In this document: piece by piece, positions 54,905-63,940 of the stretch
Layout: every line of letters starts with the position of its first letter
How positions within the stretch are numbered: the stretch's first letter is position 1
NCBI GenBank assembly: GCA_020854105.1
Contig: JADZGB010000017.1
Location: 59,942 to 123,941, forward strand
Source: Burkholderiales bacterium
GTDB taxonomy: Bacteria; Pseudomonadota; Gammaproteobacteria; Burkholderiales; SHXO01
Direction of reading: 5' to 3'
DNA length: 64,000 bases
Position numbers and translations under genes: made by a program
The notes under the pieces: generated by a model
Told to the model about the DNA's origin: nothing
Database searches by the model: none
Seen by the model: the letters and a program-made list of their open reading frames with translations, nothing else

Positions 54905-56107
54905 ATGCTTGGACACGACCAGAGTCATCCACGTACGATTGTCATCTCCGGCTGGTACGGCTGCGGCAATGTAGGCGACGATGCACTGCTGGACGCCATC
55001 GTGGCGGGATTTCGGGAACGGCTCGGTCCGGACACTGTTTTTCGAGTGCTTACCGAAGCCCCAAGGGCAACTGCGGCGCTTTACGCCGATGATCCTCGTA
55101 TCCTGCCCTTTCCTCACCACTCCTTCACCCGGCGCACGGGCCTAGCCCAGTTGCTCCTGCGAGGGAAGATTAGTCCTCATCTGAAGACGCTTCGCGCTTC
55201 GGACCTGTTCGTTCTGGGCGGCGGCGGTCTTATCCAGGATGCAAACGGAGTGGGCAACCTGTTCCGCTACCTGGACGACTGCTTGATCGCCGAATGGCTC
55301 GGCACACCCTCCATGGCGTTCGGCATCGGCGTCAGCCCGCTGGTATCCATGCGAGGCAGGTGGCTCACACGGATTATCGGGAACCGCATCAGTGCGATCA
55401 CGACACGAGACGAGGATGGCGCGCAAGTGCTCGTCAATGCCGGAATCGATGCGGGGCGCATCGAGGCGACAGCGGATCCTGCGCTGCTGCTGGAGCCGGC
55501 AGTCACGAGCGCCCCAGAAGTCGAAGCAATGATGAGAAGGATGGCGAACCAGTCGCATCCCCTGGTGGTTTGCCCTCGGCCGCGCACCACATGGTCGCAA
55601 ATCGACGACAATTCTTGGTCCAGGCTGCTGAACGAACTTGCCGGATTCTGTGATGCAATGCGCGAGCGTTTCGGAACCCGTGTGCTTTTCGTTCCGTTCA
55701 TGCAGGATGACTGCGAGGTCATCGGTCAGATCAAGCGGCGCATGACCACGGCTGGTGAGGCGTGGGCGCTCGATCGGCCACCTCGGCCACGCGATGCGCT
55801 GCGTCTGATCGCTCACGCGCGCTACGTCCTCGGAATGCGACTGCACTCGCTGATCTTTGCCGCTTCACTGTCGATCCCGATGATCTCGGTCAACTATGCA
55901 CCGAAGGTCGGAAGCTTTGCCAGGGGAGTGGATCCTGCTGGCGCAACCTATCTCGAACGGGATTTCAGAGCACGGCTGGCCCTGGCGCACCTCGAGACCT
56001 GGGAAGGCGACTACGATGGGCAGCGCACACGTCTCACAGCCCTGGTCGCACCGAGGAAGGCCGCTGCGCGCCTGAACTTCGACCGTGCATTGGCACTGCT
56101 CCACTGA
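54905..56107 (+). CDS. Polysaccharide pyruvyl transferase family protein (CsaB-like)
   Basis: The 400-residue protein has the family pattern ISGWYGCGNVGDDALLDAIV, FVLGGGGLIQD, FGIGVSPL, VLFVPFMQDD and YVLGMRLHSLIFAASLSIPMISVNYAPKV. It transfers pyruvate from phosphoenolpyruvate onto a sugar as a ketal, adding negative charge to the EPS. It is divergent from the MBOAT operon, with 254 bp between them, and converges with a deacetylase gene 12 bp away. Confidence 0.88.
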   Translation: MLGHDQSHPRTIVISGWYGCGNVGDDALLDAIVAGFRERLGPDTVFRVLTEAPRATAALYADDPRILPFPHHSFTRRTGLAQLLLRGKISPHLKTLRASDLFVLGGGGLIQDANGVGNLFRYLDDCLIAEWLGTPSMAFGIGVSPLVSMRGRWLTRIIGNRISAITTRDEDGAQVLVNAGIDAGRIEATADPALLLEPAVTSAPEVEAMMRRMANQSHPLVVCPRPRTTWSQIDDNSWSRLLNELAGFCDAMRERFGTRVLFVPFMQDDCEVIGQIKRRMTTAGEAWALDRPPRPRDALRLIAHARYVLGMRLHSLIFAASLSIPMISVNYAPKVGSFARGVDPAGATYLERDFRARLALAHLETWEGDYDGQRTRLTALVAPRKAAARLNFDRALALLH

Positions 56108-56119
56108 CGTACAGCAACT

Positions 56120-57187
56120 CTACCCAGTATACGCTTCCTTTCTAGGGAGCATGCGCTCCCTCGCACCGGTAATCATGTCCCATATACCGGTGAGCCGCGC
56201 CTCGAATTCCAGCAACCCCATGGACTGGCAGTCGAGTATTCTGCTCAGGCTCATTCTCTCGTCCTCGATCGACACGAGCCCCGTTTCGGTGGTGGTGGCC
56301 GATCGGATGCCGCAGCGGCGAACTGCGTCGAAGACCACTCGTGAGTGAACGCCGCTCGGGTAGCAGAAATGCCGCAGCGTCGAGGGGTCGACGTTCAGGA
56401 TCCGGGAGAGTTCCGTGCGGTTCTTCTCGATCTCGCCTGTCACCTTCTCCGGGGCAAGTTCATGCATGCGATGGGTATGCGTATGCAGCTGAATGTCCAC
56501 GCCGCGCCGGTGGGCCTGACGTAGCTCGTCCTCGGACATCAGATCGAACCACCTGCCTTCGAGGATCGGAATGATGTCCATGTCCAACGTGGCAGCGACC
56601 TCGCGCACGGCGTCGAGTCGCTGGTTGCCAGGCAACGCGTCGACTGCCGAGGCAAGCTGTCCGCCGATGGCGTTGCGTCCGGCATTGGACTGCGCCGCCA
56701 GTCCCGGATGGCTGCGGGCGAGATCACGCACGTAGAGGGAACGCGCCAGAGCGTCCGCCGGCGCGTGCGACACGAGGTAATCGATGAGGACGTTAAGGAC
56801 CGGCCCGCCGCGAGTCGAGTAATACGTGGTGGCATACAGCGTCGCGGGCAGCCTGAGCCGCTCCAGCACTGGAACCATGCCCATGAGGGTGCTGAACCAA
56901 CCGTCGTCGATCGTGATCGTTACGGCATTCGCGGGAAGGGAATGTTCATCGAGGCGTGCGATCGCCTCATCGAGGGAAAGAACCGGGTACCCGCTGCGGG
57001 CGAGCCATTCCATGCGCTCCTCGAACATTCGAGGTTGCATGTACAGACAGTCGCCATACTGGGGCCGGCCGCCCAGCCATAGGCCGTGGTAGCAAAGGAT
57101 TCTGAGCTTCGATCGGGTAGTGCGTTTTGCAAGACGGAACGCCCCCGCCGACTTCAGAACGCTCAATGCTGCCGTGGTCGTACCCAT
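56120..57187 (-). CDS. Polysaccharide deacetylase family protein
   Basis: The 355-residue NodB-fold protein has LRILCYHGLW, the metal Asp motif TITIDDGWFSTL, DIQLHTHTHRMHEL (His pair) and FCYPSGVHS. A long helical insert lies between the motifs. ATG at 57187 is chosen because it falls 7 bp after the stop of the upstream gene; a longer frame would overlap that gene. No signal peptide. The third deacetylase of the window, likely acting on EPS intermediates. Confidence 0.82.
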   Translation of the reverse strand: MGTTTAALSVLKSAGAFRLAKRTTRSKLRILCYHGLWLGGRPQYGDCLYMQPRMFEERMEWLARSGYPVLSLDEAIARLDEHSLPANAVTITIDDGWFSTLMGMVPVLERLRLPATLYATTYYSTRGGPVLNVLIDYLVSHAPADALARSLYVRDLARSHPGLAAQSNAGRNAIGGQLASAVDALPGNQRLDAVREVAATLDMDIIPILEGRWFDLMSEDELRQAHRRGVDIQLHTHTHRMHELAPEKVTGEIEKNRTELSRILNVDPSTLRHFCYPSGVHSRVVFDAVRRCGIRSATTTETGLVSIEDERMSLSRILDCQSMGLLEFEARLTGIWDMITGARERMLPRKEAYTG

Positions 57188-57194
57188 TGCGCTG

Positions 57195-58250
57195 TCAGGC
57201 ACGCAGGGCGCGGAACACGTTTCCGTCAATCCTTCCTGCCCCCTCGCGGCCGGGAATGACGTTCAGTTCGAGAACCACGGGTCCGTCCGGGCCGATGGCA
57301 ATGTCTAGTCCGGCGAAACGCAGCTCGGGGAATGCGCCCAGCGCTTTCCGTGCGATGCGCTCTACTTCCATCCAATGCGGAAGCACGACGCCCAGGATAC
57401 GTGCACCGTGGTCGGGATGGCAGGCGTGGAACCGCCGGCGCATGTCCGCGTCCTGCGCGCTCTGGAGGGTTCCCGTCCTGCGATCCACATCCGCCACGAT
57501 GCCGCCACCTTCCACATTGTCCACCGTCGCGCCGGCCCGGCCGATACGCAGGTAGGCGGTCACCACCTCGCTTTCCCCGTCGGGGTGGCGCAGAACCCAT
57601 ATGCGAATGGTGTTGACACTGGTGGGATTGATCGATGCCAGCACCGGATGCTGGGTGAAATACTCCTCGATCAGCCAGTCTCCACCGCGATCCAGTCCCA
57701 GCGTGTCATGACAGAAGTCATCAAGGGTCACCGGCGAATGCCTGCCCGGAGGCGTCAGGCGTAGCGGGTCGCCGGCGATCACCTCCAGGATGTGGACGCC
57801 CTTTCCGCCATGGCCCTCGAGTTCCTTGAACACCAGCCGCTCAAGCGCCTGTTCCTCTATCAGAGCCTCCAGATCCCTGGCGCAATCGAGACGTTTGCCG
57901 GAAGCATCCAGGCCGGTTGCACGACAAAGGCGCCCGATGAACCGCGGCGTGGGCAGGTCGAACAGGCGCAGGATCGCTTTCTCGGCAATCTTGTTCTGGG
58001 AGAGCTTGCGGTAAGCCTCCGGATTCAGCCGCTTCAGCGCACGCCGGTACTCAGGCACGCTCATGTGACAGGTTTTGTCTGACCACCTCAGGTCACGCCG
58101 CCAAAGCCCCGCCATGTGATAGTAGGCCGGACCAACCCCACGCAGGGGCAACAGCACTGCCATCTCGGCAAGCTGCCTCATGCTGGACAGGTTCCCCTCC
58201 GCTGCTCGCTGTCCGGTTAGAGCCAGGATCTGCCGAAGCTTCTCTAGCAC
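57195..58250 (-). CDS. Sugar-transfer-associated ATP-grasp protein
   Basis: About 351 residues. ATP-grasp features are NKIAEKAILRLFDLPTPRFIG, LVFKELEGHGGKGVHILE, WLIEEYFTQHP, SVNTIRIWVL and the end FAGLDIAIGPDGPVVLELNVIPG. It matches the sugar-transfer-associated ATP-grasp family seen in capsule and EPS clusters. GTG at 58250 overlaps the glycosyltransferase stop by 7 bp and is preferred over an ATG 48 bases upstream inside that gene. Ligation of an amino acid or similar group to the polymer is an inference. Confidence 0.8.
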   Translation of the reverse strand: MLEKLRQILALTGQRAAEGNLSSMRQLAEMAVLLPLRGVGPAYYHMAGLWRRDLRWSDKTCHMSVPEYRRALKRLNPEAYRKLSQNKIAEKAILRLFDLPTPRFIGRLCRATGLDASGKRLDCARDLEALIEEQALERLVFKELEGHGGKGVHILEVIAGDPLRLTPPGRHSPVTLDDFCHDTLGLDRGGDWLIEEYFTQHPVLASINPTSVNTIRIWVLRHPDGESEVVTAYLRIGRAGATVDNVEGGGIVADVDRRTGTLQSAQDADMRRRFHACHPDHGARILGVVLPHWMEVERIARKALGAFPELRFAGLDIAIGPDGPVVLELNVIPGREGAGRIDGNVFRALRA

Positions 58251-59428
58251 GTCTGCAACTCCACCGGAAGACCGCGCTGGCGCATCACTGCCACGCATTC
58301 CTCGTCCATGGCGCTGATGTAGGCGTCCATCGAGAACATCTGCTCGGCGCGGTGGCGGCCATGCCGTCCCATCTGGCGAGCCACCTCGGGTGCCTCGAGG
58401 ATCCTGCCCAGTGCGTCCTGCAGGGCAGCGGCGTCTCCGGCCGGGAAGAAGAATGCGGTGTCCCCCTCGACGGCGCTCTCTCTCGGGCCCGCAAGGTCCG
58501 AGCTCACCACAGGCTTCCCGGCCGCCATTGCTTCGATGACGGTGGTACCGAACGGCTCCTTCAAGGATGCGAGCACGAACACGTCGGAGGCATTCATGAT
58601 TGCCGGGACGTCCTTGCGGGCTCCGAGCAGCAGGACACTATCACTCAGCCCCAGCCGCTCTACCAGCGTGGTGATCTGCGCCCGGTATGCATCTCCACCT
58701 CCTTCGAGCAAGGTGGTGTCGCCGGCCACGAGTGCCTTGAACCGGCATCCCGATCTGCGAAGTCCGGCCAGCGCCTCGAACAGAACCTCGTATCCCTTCT
58801 GAGGTACCATGCGCGCGACGAACGAGATGACCGGCAAGGATTCGTCGATGTCGAACTGCAACCGCAGCCGCTGCCCTGATGCGCTGTCCTGGAAGCGAGT
58901 GAGGTCCACGCCATTGTGGATGACGCGAATTCTGTCGGCGCTGACGCCTGCTTCCACCATCAGTCGAGCTTCGTAGCCGGTCGTGGGGAGGATGCGGGTA
59001 ACCTCCTCGTTGAGAAACCGCACGAGGCGCGACAGCCGCTTCGCCGGCCATCGGTGCGTATGGGTGAACGTGTCCGCGCGCGCGCGCCAGATGACCGGCA
59101 CTCCGACTGCTCGCGCAACCCGGCCCACGGTTTCCAGGTCATGAAAGGTATTGCACAGGACGATCGCATCGGGACGTCGGGCCAGAAGTCGGCGAACCCG
59201 GTACATTCCCCTGTACCAGTTCACCTGGCGGCTCACCCAGCCGAGGCCGCCCTTCCAGGGAATCAGCACCGACGCGACGTTCTCTTTCGTCAGTACAGTC
59301 TGCAACTCGCCTGGCGACTGAACGATGACCATCATTCGCGAGCGCGGTATGCGCGAGTGACGGATGTGATCGAGCATGCGCAGCTCGCCACCGCCAAGAT
59401 CACCGAACCAGGATGAGTAGATCAGCAT
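58244..59428 (-). CDS. GT4 family glycosyltransferase
   Basis: The 394-residue glycosyltransferase has SSWFGDLGGGELRMLDHI, LCNTFHDLETV, VIHNGVDLTRF, ISFVARMVPQKGYEVLFEAL and the donor-site block ASDVFVLASLKEPFGTTVIEAMAAGKPVVSSDLAGPRESA. It lies in a minus-strand EPS operon between the O-ligase and the ATP-grasp genes. Confidence 0.9.
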   Translation of the reverse strand: MLIYSSWFGDLGGGELRMLDHIRHSRIPRSRMMVIVQSPGELQTVLTKENVASVLIPWKGGLGWVSRQVNWYRGMYRVRRLLARRPDAIVLCNTFHDLETVGRVARAVGVPVIWRARADTFTHTHRWPAKRLSRLVRFLNEEVTRILPTTGYEARLMVEAGVSADRIRVIHNGVDLTRFQDSASGQRLRLQFDIDESLPVISFVARMVPQKGYEVLFEALAGLRRSGCRFKALVAGDTTLLEGGGDAYRAQITTLVERLGLSDSVLLLGARKDVPAIMNASDVFVLASLKEPFGTTVIEAMAAGKPVVSSDLAGPRESAVEGDTAFFFPAGDAAALQDALGRILEAPEVARQMGRHGRHRAEQMFSMDAYISAMDEECVAVMRQRGLPVELQTC

Positions 59429-59468
59429 TGTGTGGCAGCGTGTGCGTCAGGACGGGACAGCACGTCCA

Positions 59469-60797
59469 TCAGTACGAGTTCGCCGGCCCCTTGCTCCAGA
59501 TCGGCGAACGGATCCTCGCTGTCGACGCACGGTTCGCGGCGGCAGCTTGTCTGGCTATGACCTCCCGAGCAATGATCGCCGACAATCCCACATAGAGGTA
59601 CAGCAGATCGAAATACGCGAGACTGAGAAACGCACCGGACACTATGTATGCGAAGATGCCGATCCGCACTGCCCAGGTATAGTCTGCGAGCCACCGTGCC
59701 TCGGGGATATTCAGCAGGACGCGTCGGGAGCGAGTCAGTGATACGAGCGTGGCGAACAATAACGTAAGGAACAGCGCGATTCCTACGAATCCGTGCTCGC
59801 CAAGGACCTGGAAATAGATGCTGTGTGCGGCGCGGGCGTAGTTCTTCCAGTTGCCCAGGAAATCGGCATAGCTCAGCCACAAATCGTCGTTCACATCCTG
59901 GAGGCCGAATCCACCGCCGGTGAGAGGATGGGCGATCGCGATGTTCTTGGCGACACCCCAAGCCTGGATCCGCTGCATGGCGGACTCATCCTGTTCGTAG
60001 GTCCTGATCGTCTCGGCACGATCGAACAGCTTTTCAGGAGTGAGCACAATGCCAATGATCAACACGGGCACGAGTGCCAGCGTCAGCAGCAGCTTGCGCT
60101 TCATGCCTGGCAGGATGAAAAGCATGGCGACTGCCAGACCTAGCAGGGCGCCACGCGAGTAAGTGAACACGATGGCGATAATGGTGAACCAGAAGGTCGA
60201 ATAGGTAAGCACGCGAATCCATTGACGCTGTGCGTGCCTTGCCGCCACCAGAATCAGGGGCAGCACCATGTTCATGGCAAGTCCGATCTCCGTGTTTCCG
60301 GAGATGAAACTCGGCGCGGGCCCTTGTACATGGTGGTTGCCCCCCGTCACAATGGAAAAGATGCCACCCTTCAGCCCGTAGAACCCCATCGAGAAAACGA
60401 CCGTCCACAGCAACCACTTGATCCGATACTCGCCGAAGATGACCATTCCCATGACGAACGTCATCAGGAAAATCTTCATGGTCTTGTTCCAGACCTCCCA
60501 GCTCATGTCGTTCGACCAGGCGAGCGGCATCTTGACGGTGTAGAAAACAGCCGTCACGAGAAGCACGCCCATGGCGACATTCATCGCGGGAGCCTTCTTC
60601 TGCTGCTCGAACACGAGCGCCACCAGCGTGGCGGCGCCGACGAGCATCGCCACAGGGAAGGAACCGGCAAATCCCCATCCCAGCTGATGCGGATTCATGA
60701 GGCCGATCCAGGTCCAGGCGATGACCCCGATCCACGCTCGCGCCAGGATGAAGGGAATCAGGCCGAGGATGAACCCGATGACGACGATGTCACGCAT
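59469..60797 (-). CDS. Exosortase A-associated O-glycosylation ligase (Wzy/WaaL-like)
   Basis: The 442-residue polytopic protein has about ten membrane segments. N-terminal features are ARAWIGVIAWTWIGLMNPHQLGWGFA and YGLKGGIFSIVTGGNHHVQGPAPSFISGNTEIGLAMNMVLPL; a WaaL-type periplasmic loop follows, with HPLTGGGFG and ARAAHSIYFQVLGEHGFVG. It matches the putative O-glycosylation ligase family tied to exosortase A, which may polymerise the EPS or transfer glycan to PEP-CTERM proteins. It overlaps the next upstream gene by 8 bp. Confidence 0.9.
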   Translation of the reverse strand: MRDIVVIGFILGLIPFILARAWIGVIAWTWIGLMNPHQLGWGFAGSFPVAMLVGAATLVALVFEQQKKAPAMNVAMGVLLVTAVFYTVKMPLAWSNDMSWEVWNKTMKIFLMTFVMGMVIFGEYRIKWLLWTVVFSMGFYGLKGGIFSIVTGGNHHVQGPAPSFISGNTEIGLAMNMVLPLILVAARHAQRQWIRVLTYSTFWFTIIAIVFTYSRGALLGLAVAMLFILPGMKRKLLLTLALVPVLIIGIVLTPEKLFDRAETIRTYEQDESAMQRIQAWGVAKNIAIAHPLTGGGFGLQDVNDDLWLSYADFLGNWKNYARAAHSIYFQVLGEHGFVGIALFLTLLFATLVSLTRSRRVLLNIPEARWLADYTWAVRIGIFAYIVSGAFLSLAYFDLLYLYVGLSAIIAREVIARQAAAANRASTARIRSPIWSKGPANSY

Positions 60798-61974
60798 GCC
60801 GCATCCTGCGCGCGGTCAACTTGATCATCAGTGCTTCCATCTCGAGCGCCTTCGCGTTCCAGGTGTAGTGATCGAGCACGGTCTGTCGGCCACTTGCGCC
60901 CATACCCTCTCGGAGATTTTCATCCTCGAGCAGTTCCAGGACCGCATCTGCGAAGCTGCGGGGTGAATCCGCGATGATCAGGTTCTGCCTATCGCGGACT
61001 CGCAGACCGCCGGTACTGGCCGGTGTTGCGACCACCGCCTTTCCCATGCTCCATGCCTGCAGAATCTTGTTCTTGATCCCCGCGCCGACGCGCGTCGGCG
61101 AGACGAACACCGCCGCTCGCGACAGGTACGGCCGGATATCGTCCACGAAGCCCGTGACTGCGACGTGATCGGATGCCAAGGCCCTGACACGGGAGGACGG
61201 ATTCTTTCCGACCAGGATGAATTTCACGGCCGGCTTTACCGCGTGAACAAGCGGAAGTATCTCAGTGCAGAAATACTCGGCAGCGTCTACGTTCGGGTAG
61301 AAGCTCATGTTCCCTTCGAACACCAACGTCTCGGACTCGACCGCTACGCCCTCCGGTCGAAAGAAGGTCTCGTCAACGCCATTGTGGATTACATGAACCG
61401 GGGTATCCGGACAAACTGAGGCAAAGCTCCGCGCATCGGCCTCCGAGACGTAGAGGCAGGCATCCGCCCGTCCGAAGTAGCGGCGCTCCACAGATTTCAT
61501 GAGCTGCAATCGCTTGAGCACTCGGAGGTAACGTATCCCGGGGTGGAGCGATGCCAACAATCTTCGGTATTGAAGAACGAGATCGTCCACGATGTCCCCC
61601 AACACGGGAACCGAGTTCTGCTGGGGCAACCGTGGTAGGACGTCCCCAGCCGACCAGATCAGATCATAGCGTCTGGTATCGAGGCAGATTGCCAGGGCCG
61701 ATGTGAGATCGGGAATTGCCGGGAAGGTCTGATCGACCGAGAACGAGGCAGCCAATCGCCTCAATACGCCACCGCGTGGCAATACCATTTCCCCGAGCAC
61801 GGGGACGACATGCCGGAACAGGTCGCGAAGCGGAGGAGGAACCTCATCAGAGCCCCGGCAGACCAGATCGAAGGTGTGCCGGGCTCGTAGCGCGCGGACG
61901 TAGTGAAAGATCCTGAGATTTTCACCGTTCTCCAGCGGGTACGGATAATTCAGGCAGGTGACGAGGACGTCCAT
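60790..61974 (-). CDS. GT4 family glycosyltransferase, similar to the XrtA-locus enzyme at 31978
   Basis: The 394-residue glycosyltransferase has CLNYPYPLENGENLRIFHYVRAL, VGDIVDDL-type middle (LGDIVDDLVLQYRRLL), VHVIHNGVDETFF, LVFEGNMSFYPNVDAAEYFCTEILP and VFVSPTRVGAGIKNKILQAWSMGKAVVATPASTGGL. The motif order resembles the enzyme at 31978-33243. It probably acts in the same EPS pathway. ATG at 61974 begins directly at the first beta strand. Confidence 0.87.
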   Translation of the reverse strand: MDVLVTCLNYPYPLENGENLRIFHYVRALRARHTFDLVCRGSDEVPPPLRDLFRHVVPVLGEMVLPRGGVLRRLAASFSVDQTFPAIPDLTSALAICLDTRRYDLIWSAGDVLPRLPQQNSVPVLGDIVDDLVLQYRRLLASLHPGIRYLRVLKRLQLMKSVERRYFGRADACLYVSEADARSFASVCPDTPVHVIHNGVDETFFRPEGVAVESETLVFEGNMSFYPNVDAAEYFCTEILPLVHAVKPAVKFILVGKNPSSRVRALASDHVAVTGFVDDIRPYLSRAAVFVSPTRVGAGIKNKILQAWSMGKAVVATPASTGGLRVRDRQNLIIADSPRSFADAVLELLEDENLREGMGASGRQTVLDHYTWNAKALEMEALMIKLTARRMRHA

Positions 61975-62115
61975 CGGGTGCTAGATGCTCAATGCCAACG
62001 CCCAGGCGTCACGTGGATCATGGGAAGGTCAGCAATTCTGCGTGTTGACCGGCGCACCAAGGACAAAGCAGTTTCCTTGCCACTACATGGACATACGATG
62101 GAATAGTCCGGGCAA

Positions 62116-62796
62116 TCAGTCGCCGTCCTTCCATTTTCCGGCCGATCGAAGCTTGTTCTTGAGGCCAGGCAGCGGGAATCCCCGTTCATATGCGCGCTGC
62201 GCATAACCCATCGCCTTATCGTAGTTCTTCTTCCCAAGGTAGAGGAGGCCGAGATTGTAGAGGACGTTGGCGTCATCCGGGGCAGCCTTCTCGGCCGTCT
62301 CCAGCTGCTTGATTGCCTCGTCGTTCTCTCCGATGCGCGCCAGGTAGATCCCGTAAAGCATTCGTGGCTGGGGATCCTCAGGTCGGAACGCGACGGCTCG
62401 CTGCAGGGTGCATGGAACCGGTGTACCGACGCCCCTGGGCTTCAAGGCGTTCTCCCGGACTGCAAGCCGTACGAGGAGTTCAAGGGCGGGCGCATGGTTG
62501 GGAAAAATCCCGAGAATGAACATCAGATCCCCGCCTGGATGGGAGACACTCTGCCCTTTTGTCAGAGTACGCACATTCTCGTTGAAATGATTCACCTCGG
62601 CGGTCCTCAGCTTCTGCCAATCGCTATCCGGTCCGCGTTCGACGCCGGCCAGCGCAGAGCGGTAGTCCCGCTTGGACTGGAGTTCTGCCAAATTGATCGG
62701 TGGGCACTCGACTGCGGCGCCCGCAGAGGTCATCCACCGCCCGGTCGCAAGCAGCAGCAAGACCACGGGAATCGCCTGATACATCGCCTGTAGCAT
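62116..62796 (-). CDS. Secreted TPR protein
   Basis: About 226 residues. A signal-type N-terminus (MYQAIPVVLLLLATGRWMTSAGAA) is followed by a tetratricopeptide region (PQPRMLYGIYLARIGENDEAIKQLETAEKAAPDDANVLYNLGLLYLGKKNYDKAMGYAQRAYERGFP). TPR proteins of this type are often next to exosortase O-ligase operons and may scaffold EPS export. ATG at 62796 or 62784 gives the signal peptide; longer starts look non-coding. Confidence 0.7.
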   Translation of the reverse strand: MLQAMYQAIPVVLLLLATGRWMTSAGAAVECPPINLAELQSKRDYRSALAGVERGPDSDWQKLRTAEVNHFNENVRTLTKGQSVSHPGGDLMFILGIFPNHAPALELLVRLAVRENALKPRGVGTPVPCTLQRAVAFRPEDPQPRMLYGIYLARIGENDEAIKQLETAEKAAPDDANVLYNLGLLYLGKKNYDKAMGYAQRAYERGFPLPGLKNKLRSAGKWKDGD

Positions 62797-63410
62797 CCGC
62801 GAGTCAGATCGGCACATTCGGGAACGTTCTCCACATGAGCTCAGTAGCTTAGTAAATTTCAGCAGGCTGATCCAGCGTTGGTCAGTAAGGCCGGGAAGCA
62901 GAGCCGTGATCGTCCCGCGCAACCTTCATACCGATATCGCGCTGAGATCCTGGAATCCCCAGCAGAGAAGTTGATGCTGATAGCCATGCTGACAGGCTTC
63001 AATAGAGATAACGCGAGAAGCCCAAAGAACGATCACACGCAACGATCGGCCCGCACAGTCGATGGTGGCCGAGCCTGTGCGCCATAGACTGCCTTCCGTG
63101 CCTGACATCGCAAGAGAGCGGGGAGATCAGCAAACTCGGCGTCTGTAAATTTAGGCAAGAACCTCGCCTGCCAGGACGCGAATTCAGTTCTCCACTAAAC
63201 CGAAGAAGTCGAGGACGCCAGGATTCACCCGCGCAATCCGCGTTGCGTCGCGCACTACCTGCTCAGCGCGCTTCTATTGCTGTTTCGGATGCTCGCTCCG
63301 GCGTTCTGTCAAGGAGCGCAGCGGCCGCCCTGCAAGGGATCGAATAGTATGCTTTCATATGCTGATCGGGAAAGCTGCTGCAGTCTCGACGCCCCCCGCG
63401 TCAGAATAGT
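62797..63410. other. Gene-poor stretch before the insertion sequence
   Basis: No intact gene is visible in these ~610 bases. It must hold the promoter of the minus-strand TPR/EPS genes, which I could not identify. Around 63185-63370 the minus strand carries short stretches that read like a decayed coding end (KRAEQVVRDATRIARVNPGVLDFFGLVEN then stop, preceded by an in-frame TAG), possibly a remnant damaged by insertion of the IS. Confidence 0.4.
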
Positions 63411-63460
63411 TGTCGCCCCGATAGGAATCGATAATCTGGGGGCGATGATGAGGAAGGGAC

Positions 63461-63940
63461 GTGGCGCGATACGGAAAGGCATTCAAGGAGCGGGTGGTGG
63501 CGCGGTTGCTGCCGCCCGAGAGCGCAGTGGTGGACGAGGTTTCGCGAGAGGTCGGGGTGGCCGCGCAGACGCTGGAGCGATGGCTCGGCGATGCGCTGTC
63601 CAGGCCCGCTCGCGAGCGGGCCTGGACAGCGCCGGCCCGGCTGGAAGCGGTGGTGGCCACGGCGGCCATGGACGAGGCCGCCCGCAGCGCCTGGTGCCGC
63701 GAGCACGGCGTGTATCCGCAGCAGTTGCAGCAGTGGCGCGAGAACGCCATGCAGGCGCTGGCTGCGCCCGAGGAGGTTCGCGCCAGCCCGCAGCAGACCA
63801 GGCAGGACCGGCGACGCATCAAGGATCTCGAGCGCGAGGTGCGCCGCAAGGACAAGGCCTTGGCGGAGACTGCGGCGCTGCTGGTGCTCTCCCGAAAGCT
63901 CGAGGCGGTCTTCAAGAACGACAAGGGCGAGGCCGAATGA
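63461..63940 (+). CDS. IS3-family transposase OrfA
   Basis: The 159-residue protein has an N-terminal helix-turn-helix (YGKAFKERVVARLLPPESAVVDEVSREVGVAAQTLERW), a second HTH-like region (REHGVYPQQLQQWRENAMQAL) and a C-terminal leucine-zipper-like coil (RRIKDLEREVRRKDKALAETAALLVLSRKLEAVF). It binds the IS ends and pairs with OrfB. GTG at 63461 follows AGGAAGGG. The coding region contains a perfect 40-bp palindrome. Confidence 0.88.
   Translation: MARYGKAFKERVVARLLPPESAVVDEVSREVGVAAQTLERWLGDALSRPARERAWTAPARLEAVVATAAMDEAARSAWCREHGVYPQQLQQWRENAMQALAAPEEVRASPQQTRQDRRRIKDLEREVRRKDKALAETAALLVLSRKLEAVFKNDKGEAE
63593..63632. repeat. Perfect 40-bp palindrome inside orfA
   Basis: The arms 63593-63612 and 63613-63632 are exact reverse complements with no spacer, centred on CTCGCGAG. 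It encodes the residues around ALSRPARERAWTA. As RNA it would form a very stable hairpin within the transposase message; as DNA it could extrude a cruciform. Confidence 0.95.
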
